Both the position numbers and the translations under genes were made by a program. 9,832 bases of DNA from Actinomycetes bacterium (GTDB taxonomy: Bacteria; Actinomycetota; Humimicrobiia; JAHJRV01): NCBI GenBank assembly GCA_030640275.1, contig DAOWJR010000078.1, positions 1-9,832 on the forward strand, given 5' to 3'. Under the pieces are notes generated by a model. The model had not been told where the DNA came from. It did no database searches and saw only the letters and a list, made by a program, of their open reading frames with translations. Below, one piece after another: positions 5,688 through 9,832 of the stretch. The number at the start of each line of letters is the position of its first letter. Position 1 is the stretch's first letter.

Positions 5688-6809
5688 TTATTTCAAATTT
5701 AATACTCTATTTATCCATTTATCAGGATTTTTAATTTCATCAATAGTTGGGATATTTTTTTCATTCTCATAAAGTAAATTTAATCCAATCATATTCATTT
5801 TTTTATGTATATAATTAGCAAATTTCTGTCCCATCTCATACTGTTTAAGCTTTAATTCAATACCGATGATTTTTCGGAAAATCTTTTCAACCGGATTTAT
5901 AATTTTTCTCCTATTTTCAAATTTTATTTTCAATGTTTTAAAACTTGAGATCATTTTACTTCCGATTTCATCCATAACAAAATTACTGTATCCTTCTAAA
6001 ACAGTCATTAATGCTTGAATTCTATATAATATTTCTCTTTGCCCTGGAGTAACCAAAGAAAAAAGAATATCTTCACTCTGAAATTTATTTATTACCTCAT
6101 TAATATTTTTTACATCCAATTTCTGGATTCTTTCAGCAGCAGATTCTAAATTTAAAGTTGCACTTTCTATAAATTCTTTTAGTAGATTTTTATAATAATC
6201 AACAATCCAATTATTAGAGTTGAATTCAAGAGCATGTGTAACTTCATGAAGAGCTATCCAGAACCTGAAATCCTTGGATGGTATTTTTAGCATTTTTTCC
6301 AATTTAAGTAAATTTGGTGCTACAAAATAGATTTTACCTCTTTCACCATACGGAAGACATAGATCATATTGACCTAAAACATTCTTAGCCATGTAACCCA
6401 AAACTAACCCAATTTCCAAAGTGATTATAAATGGACTAATTTTATTAAGTAGTTTACTTATTGAATCAGTTGCTTTAGATTTTTTATACTCTTCTACTAC
6501 TTTTTGAGTTAATGGTTCCATTAATGCCTTAAATCCTTTTATATTAGCTTCGATCCAATCCTGTCTATTAATAACCTTTGTTGAAGCGAATTGGAAAAAT
6601 TGTAGATTTGTAAAATTTGAAGTCAAAATCTCGCTTGCTCTTACTAATTCCTCAAATTGTTTTTGCATATCTAAAGATGGCATCTCGTCAGTTTCACCTG
6701 AGATTGCAATCCTGATAGCTAATTTTTTAGCATATTCCCAGTTTATAATATCTTTTCTACCTTCAAATAATTCTTCAACTTCTTTAATTACTGGATGATA
6801 CATATTCAT
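5688..6809 (-). CDS. DUF2342-type putative zinc metalloprotease
   Basis: This 373-residue protein resembles the DUF2342 family of putative zinc-dependent hydrolases, including members annotated as F420-biosynthesis-associated. Key blocks are SNFTNLQFFQFAST (64-77), GYMAKNVLGQYDLCLP (138-153), YFVAPNLLKLEKML (161-174), and the HExxH metal site in WIALHEVTHALEF (His188, Glu189, His192). MTVLEGYSNFVMDEIG (268-283) supplies the likely third ligand, Glu272. There is no signal peptide, so a cytoplasmic location is expected. The substrate is unknown. The ATG used has AAGGAAAGGA about 19 bases upstream, unusually far, and no better start lies between. A minus-strand promoter is predicted at 6881-6909. 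The family is commonest in high-GC Actinobacteria, so its presence in AT-rich DNA is informative about the host. Confidence 0.85.
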   Translation of the reverse strand: MNMYHPVIKEVEELFEGRKDIINWEYAKKLAIRIAISGETDEMPSLDMQKQFEELVRASEILTSNFTNLQFFQFASTKVINRQDWIEANIKGFKALMEPLTQKVVEEYKKSKATDSISKLLNKISPFIITLEIGLVLGYMAKNVLGQYDLCLPYGERGKIYFVAPNLLKLEKMLKIPSKDFRFWIALHEVTHALEFNSNNWIVDYYKNLLKEFIESATLNLESAAERIQKLDVKNINEVINKFQSEDILFSLVTPGQREILYRIQALMTVLEGYSNFVMDEIGSKMISSFKTLKIKFENRRKIINPVEKIFRKIIGIELKLKQYEMGQKFANYIHKKMNMIGLNLLYENEKNIPTIDEIKNPDKWINRVLNLK

Positions 6810-6880
6810 TTTACTAAATTAAAAAATATCCTTTCCTTATAAAAATCTATTAAAAGCATTATTAATAATTAGAATTTATT

Positions 6881-6909
6881 ATTCTACTCAATCTAATTAT
6901 AAGTGTAAA
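6881..6909 (-). promoter_or_regulatory. Predicted promoter for the metalloprotease gene
   Basis: On the minus strand TTTACA (complement of 6904-6909) is followed after 17 bp by TAGAAT (complement of 6881-6886). The start would fall near 6874, giving a leader of about 65 nt. In such AT-rich DNA chance matches are common, hence moderate confidence. Confidence 0.5.
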
Positions 6910-6971
6910 ATACAGCTAAGATTAAAAAATTTTTAAGTATAAGTAAATTCTAATAGTTCTACTAAATTGTT

Positions 6972-7013
6972 AAGATATTTATAAATATCTTTTAATATAT
7001 TGATATATTAAAA
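6972..7013. repeat. Two abutting AT-only palindromes upstream of the tRNA
   Basis: 6972-6991 is a perfect 20-bp palindrome. It is followed, sharing two bases, by an 11-bp inverted repeat (6990-7000 with 7003-7013) with a 2-bp centre. Both sit between the divergent metalloprotease gene and the tRNA. The rest of 6810-7073 is AT-rich non-coding DNA with only the promoter elements described. Confidence 0.6.
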
Positions 7014-7048
7014 TATTTATATTAGAATTTTATTTGATACAATTTTCG

Positions 7049-7054
7049 TATAAT
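7049..7054 (+). promoter_or_regulatory. -10 element of the tRNA promoter
   Basis: A perfect TATAAT lies 19 bp before the tRNA's first base, the expected distance for a short leader. No strong -35 is present at 16-18 bp; GAATTT at 7025-7030 (18 bp) is the best weak candidate. Confidence 0.5.
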
Positions 7055-7073
7055 TTTTGAAATATTTTTTTGT

Positions 7074-7150
7074 GGGCCCATAGCTCAGCTGGTTAGAGCA
7101 GCGCACTCATAATGCGGAGGTCCCAGGTTCGAATCCTGGTGGGCCCACCA
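7074..7150 (+). tRNA. tRNA with CAU anticodon (tRNA-Ile2 or elongator tRNA-Met)
   Basis: The 77-nt cloverleaf is complete. The acceptor GGGCCCA (7074-7080) pairs with TGGGCCC (7140-7146), the discriminator is A, and CCA is encoded. The D-stem is GCTC/GAGC, the anticodon loop CTCATAA has CAT at 7108-7110, and the T-arm is CCAGG-TTCGAAT-CCTGG. The first anticodon-stem pair is G-G (27-43), and the others pair. C4-G69 and C5-G68 are known recognition features of lysidine-modified tRNA-Ile2, which favours an Ile AUA reader, but Met cannot be excluded. Seven T residues follow the gene and may aid termination. Confidence 0.95.
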
Positions 7151-7183
7151 TTTTTTTGCAAATTTACATTTACTTGCGGAAAA

Positions 7184-7291
7184 ATGGATATCAAATATAT
7201 AACTCTTACTAAACTTAAGAGCCTTATTGTTAAAAAGCCAGGAGTAAAGAAAGCTAAAGTTGTAATTGTTCCAACAGGGAAATTTATATGA
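7184..7291 (+). CDS. Possible 35-residue ORF overlapping the transporter start
   Basis: An ATG at 7184 opens 35 codons ending in a TGA (7289-7291) that overlaps the transporter's ATG by the ATGA arrangement. The product is basic and begins MDIKYITLTKLKS. GCGGA (7176-7180) is a weak ribosome site close to the ATG. It may be a leader peptide coupled to transporter translation, the tail of a decayed gene, or chance. No family is recognised. Confidence 0.35.
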   Translation: MDIKYITLTKLKSLIVKKPGVKKAKVVIVPTGKFI

Positions 7292-8187
7292 AAATTGAAA
7301 AAGCATATAAGACTTACATAGCTGATATAGGATTGTTTTATGCTGCTGCAATATGGGGTTCAACATTTTTTATTGTTAGAAATAGTCTGCAATATATTAA
7401 CCCGGTGATATTAGTGGGTTATCGTTTCTTTCTTGCAGCCTTAATTCTTGCAGGTATCTTAATTTATCAGCGCAAACCTTTGTTTTCAAACTTAAAAGAA
7501 GGTTTTATCCTGAGTCTATTTCTTTGCTTTCTTTATATACCACAAACTATTGGTCTTGGGATTACTACAGCATCAAAGTCTGGTTTTATAACTGGACTTT
7601 TTGTTGTTTTTGTACCATTTTTTCATCTTATTATTTTTCGAAAACCATCTTCATTTCCAAGATTGGTTGCGGTGTTCATTTCTCTAACCGGGTTATGGTT
7701 CTTGACTGGAGGATTAAAAGATATTAATAAAGGAGATCTACTGACTCTTATAACAGCAATGGCTTATGCAATCCATCTTTTATTTACAGATAAGTATGTG
7801 AAAAATAATATTGATCCTTATATACTAAGTTTCCAACAATTTCTATTTGTTGGTCTGATAAGTTTCATCACTGGAGCAATTTTTAGACTTCCATTTTCAG
7901 TTTTATCTAAAAACATCATTTGGGTGATTTTATTTCTAACTCTTTTCCCAACAATATCAGCCTTTATTATTCAGCTAACTGCTCAAAAATTTACATTACC
8001 CGTAAGAGTTTCTCTTATATTTGCCCTGGAACCTGTTTTTGCTGCATTATTTGCATGGACTTTGGGTGGTGAAACTTTTATTCTGCATAGGGCATTTGGA
8101 GGTTTGTTAATATTTTTAGCTATATTAATTTCTGAAATACCTATAAAAAAAAATAGACTTTTTTTAAAAATTCCTAAAGGAGGATAA
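7288..8187 (+). CDS. EamA/DMT-superfamily membrane transporter
   Basis: The 299-residue protein has about ten hydrophobic segments in two similar halves (roughly 14-140 and 150-287), as in drug/metabolite transporters with two EamA domains. Typical signatures are AAIWGSTFFIVRN in the first segment, GLGITTASKSGFITGLFVVFVP (80-101) in the first half, and LIFALEPVFAALFAWTLGGE (243-262) in the second. The C-terminus is short and basic. AGGGA (7276-7280) lies seven bases before the ATG and supports this start. The substrate cannot be read from sequence; relatives export amino acids, metabolites or drugs. The gene follows the tRNA and a small ORF and is separated from nagA by 155 bp of AT-rich DNA that shows no gene and no clear terminator. 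Confidence 0.9.
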   Translation: MKIEKAYKTYIADIGLFYAAAIWGSTFFIVRNSLQYINPVILVGYRFFLAALILAGILIYQRKPLFSNLKEGFILSLFLCFLYIPQTIGLGITTASKSGFITGLFVVFVPFFHLIIFRKPSSFPRLVAVFISLTGLWFLTGGLKDINKGDLLTLITAMAYAIHLLFTDKYVKNNIDPYILSFQQFLFVGLISFITGAIFRLPFSVLSKNIIWVILFLTLFPTISAFIIQLTAQKFTLPVRVSLIFALEPVFAALFAWTLGGETFILHRAFGGLLIFLAILISEIPIKKNRLFLKIPKGG

Positions 8188-8342
8188 AAGAATTTATCAC
8201 AAAAATTAGGTAAGGATTAATTTAAAAAATAAAATAATCATTTTTTCAGAATTTAGCAGGATACAGATACTTATTAATATATATATTTAATATTATTTTT
8301 TATTAGTATATTAATTAGGATTAGGAACTTAATTTTAATAAT

Positions 8343-9503
8343 ATGAAATTAGCTTTAAGTGGTGGTAAGATAATAACACCTTTTGAAATTATTCAAGAAG
8401 GAGTTATTTTAATTGAAAAATCAATTATTAAAAGTGTTGGAAAATTAGATGAAATTTCTATTCCCAAAGATTTTGAAATAATTGATGTTAAGAGTATGAT
8501 AGTTTGTCCTGGATTTATTGACATTCATTGTCATGGAGGAAATGGAATATCTTTTAATGAGGATTTACCTGAAAAATTTTTAAATTACTCTCAATGGGTA
8601 TCATCAACAGGAGTTACATCATTTCTTGTGACTATTGTTCCTACAACATTTGAAGAAACAAGAAAAAAATTAGAAAAAATAATAAGAATATTTGAGTTTT
8701 CAGAATATTTTTCAGAACCATTGGGTATTCACTTAGAAGGTCCATTTTTAAATCCTAAAAAACCTGGGGCAATTGATTCCGAATGGATAAGAAATCCAGA
8801 TTTAATTGAAATGTCATCTTATATATCTGCTTCAAATAATAAAGTTAAAATGGTAACTATGGCATCTGAACTTGAAGGTTCTGAAGAAGTCGCAAATTTA
8901 CTTAAGCAAAATGACATAATTATTAGCTTAGGACACACCAATGCTACATATGAGCAAACTAAAAAAGCCTTTAAAAACGGATATAGTCACATAACTCATT
9001 GCTTCAATGCCATGAGAGGATTTAATTACAAAGAGCCAGGAGTGGTGGGAGCAATATTGCAATCAAAAGGAATATATACAGAGATAATTTGTGATGGTAT
9101 TCATGTTTATCCCTCAAAAATAAAAAAGCTTATAGATAATATCGGAGTTGATAAGGTAGTTTTAATCACAGATGCTAATAAAGCAGCGGGTTTAGGTGAC
9201 GGTAAATATAATTTTCTTAATAAAGAAATATTAGTTGAAAATAGAAAAGCAACACTTAAAGATGGTACAATAGCTGGGAGTGTTATAAATATGAATGAAG
9301 CTTTTAAAAATATGGTAAGAATGGTTGGTACTTCAATTCAGGATGCAATAAAAATGGCAACTATAAATCCAGCAAAATCAATTAAATTTGATAAAATTTT
9401 AGGAAGCTTAGATGAAGGAAAAAAGGCTGACATAGTTGTAATGGATGAAGATTTAAATTTATTATTTACTATTAAGAATGGAAAGACTATTAAGTATGAG
9501 TAA
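8343..9503 (+). CDS. nagA: N-acetylglucosamine-6-phosphate deacetylase
   Basis: NagA removes the acetyl group from GlcNAc-6-phosphate to give glucosamine-6-phosphate and acetate, feeding amino-sugar recycling and glycolysis in the cytoplasm. The 386-residue length is typical. Amidohydrolase motifs appear in order: PGFIDIHCHGG (His62, His64), HLEGPF (Glu132), SLGHTNA (His198), THCFNAM (His219), CDGIHV (His254), and ITDA with the catalytic Asp277. GSLDEGKKADIVVMD near the end is the usual closing beta-sandwich segment. No strong ribosome site precedes the ATG (an AGGA lies about 17 bases upstream). No other nag gene is adjacent. The downstream gene overlaps its last eight bases, implying one transcript. 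Confidence 0.95.
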   Translation: MKLALSGGKIITPFEIIQEGVILIEKSIIKSVGKLDEISIPKDFEIIDVKSMIVCPGFIDIHCHGGNGISFNEDLPEKFLNYSQWVSSTGVTSFLVTIVPTTFEETRKKLEKIIRIFEFSEYFSEPLGIHLEGPFLNPKKPGAIDSEWIRNPDLIEMSSYISASNNKVKMVTMASELEGSEEVANLLKQNDIIISLGHTNATYEQTKKAFKNGYSHITHCFNAMRGFNYKEPGVVGAILQSKGIYTEIICDGIHVYPSKIKKLIDNIGVDKVVLITDANKAAGLGDGKYNFLNKEILVENRKATLKDGTIAGSVINMNEAFKNMVRMVGTSIQDAIKMATINPAKSIKFDKILGSLDEGKKADIVVMDEDLNLLFTIKNGKTIKYE

Positions 9504-9832
9504 TAGATCTGACCCCACAATTTTACTTGATTTGCAAAAGACAGATTTAAGGGTTGATGAACTTACTTCAATTAGAGAGAATCTAATTGAAAGAGAGGAA
9601 ATAAAAAAGTTAAACAAAAGAATTAAAGAATTAAGAAAGGAAATTGAAAATCTTTATCAAGAAAAACACTCCACAGAATTAGATCAGAAAAGGATAAATG
9701 ACGAGATATCCATTCTAGCAGTGAAAATTAAAAGGGAGGAAGAAAAACTCTATAGTGGTAGAATTACAAATCCCAAAGAGCTTGAGGGTATTAATAAGGA
9801 AGTAATTTTTCTAAAATTAAAAATGGATAAAA
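9496..9832 (+). CDS. COG1579-type coiled-coil/zinc-ribbon protein, 3' end outside window
   Basis: An ATG at 9496, eight bases inside the nagA end, opens a frame that stays open for 112 codons to the window edge. The protein starts with the short ILLDLQKTDLRVDEL segment typical of the family. It continues as a long highly charged coiled coil (about 13-84) and then shows the family signature LYSGRITNPKELEGINKE (85-102). In this family (DUF164, COG1579) a second coil and a four-cysteine zinc ribbon follow, which would lie beyond 9832. TGGAAAG (9479-9485) lies ten bases before the ATG, and the overlap suggests translational coupling to nagA. The function is unclear; nucleic-acid or secretion-related roles have been proposed for relatives. 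Confidence 0.85.
   Translation, partial: MSNRSDPTILLDLQKTDLRVDELTSIRENLIEREEIKKLNKRIKELRKEIENLYQEKHSTELDQKRINDEISILAVKIKREEEKLYSGRITNPKELEGINKEVIFLKLKMDK

Noticed and set aside
7034..7054. TTGATA and TATAAT before the tRNA as a promoter pair
   Set aside because: The spacing is only 9 bp, too short for a sigma70 promoter; only the -10 box was kept.
7085..7366. Minus-strand 93-residue open frame ending near WWAHQDSNLGP
   Set aside because: It runs antisense through the tRNA; this peptide type is a well-known spurious translation of tRNA complements.
8176..8183. Perfect AAAGGAGG Shine-Dalgarno at the end of the transporter gene
   Set aside because: No ATG, GTG or TTG follows at a usable distance; the bases encode the transporter's Lys-Gly-Gly end.

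Overview
The window is an AT-rich bacterial segment. Its left half looks like part of a mobile element, and its right half looks like ordinary chromosome. Lineage can only be inferred. Sigma70-type promoters, Shine-Dalgarno sites, a CCA-encoding tRNA and intrinsic terminators are all bacterial. A DUF2342-type putative zinc metalloprotease (5688-6809, minus), a family best known from Actinobacteria and Chloroflexi, sits in very AT-rich DNA. That combination hints at a low-GC, probably uncultured, relative of those phyla rather than a classical Firmicute.

Left half (1 to about 4987): the partial element. It begins with the terminator of an unseen upstream gene and about 320 bp of non-coding DNA with short repeats. 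Next come a small HTH/coiled-coil DNA-binding protein (358-741) and a membrane-anchored staphylococcal-nuclease-like protein with a C-terminal Ada-type zinc motif (772-1623). A relatively GC-rich block of about 400 bp follows, holding a stop-interrupted reading frame and several hairpins (1624-2040), and then a terminator. A strong promoter then drives an unfamiliar Cys-rich, MerR-like regulator (2252-3016). A 42-residue ORF and a large serine recombinase (3409-5037) end this half. The recombinase gene runs straight into the 3' part of radC. RadC-type sequence starts abruptly near 4985-4990, the 5' part of radC is absent from the window, and the last ~17 recombinase residues are read from radC DNA in another frame. 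The simplest reading is a serine-integrase element inserted in radC, with its attR junction near 4985 and its left end beyond base 1.

Right half (about 4988 to 9832): host genes. The radC remnant is convergent with a minus-strand Mth938/NDUFAF3-like gene (5223-5570), with one base between stop codons and a hairpin spanning both. The DUF2342-like metalloprotease follows, also on the minus strand. Then come an AT-rich region with two palindromes, a CAU-anticodon tRNA (7074-7150), a 35-codon ORF overlapping an EamA/DMT-family transporter (7288-8187), and nagA (8343-9503). Overlapping nagA is the start of a COG1579-type coiled-coil/zinc-ribbon protein cut by the window end.

How the parts may work together is inference. 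The recombinase would move the element, and the small upstream ORF and MerR-like protein are candidate regulators. The HTH/coiled-coil protein with nearby repeats may serve maintenance, and the surface nuclease would be cargo or help with DNA uptake or transfer. No complete defence system, CRISPR array or conjugation module is visible.
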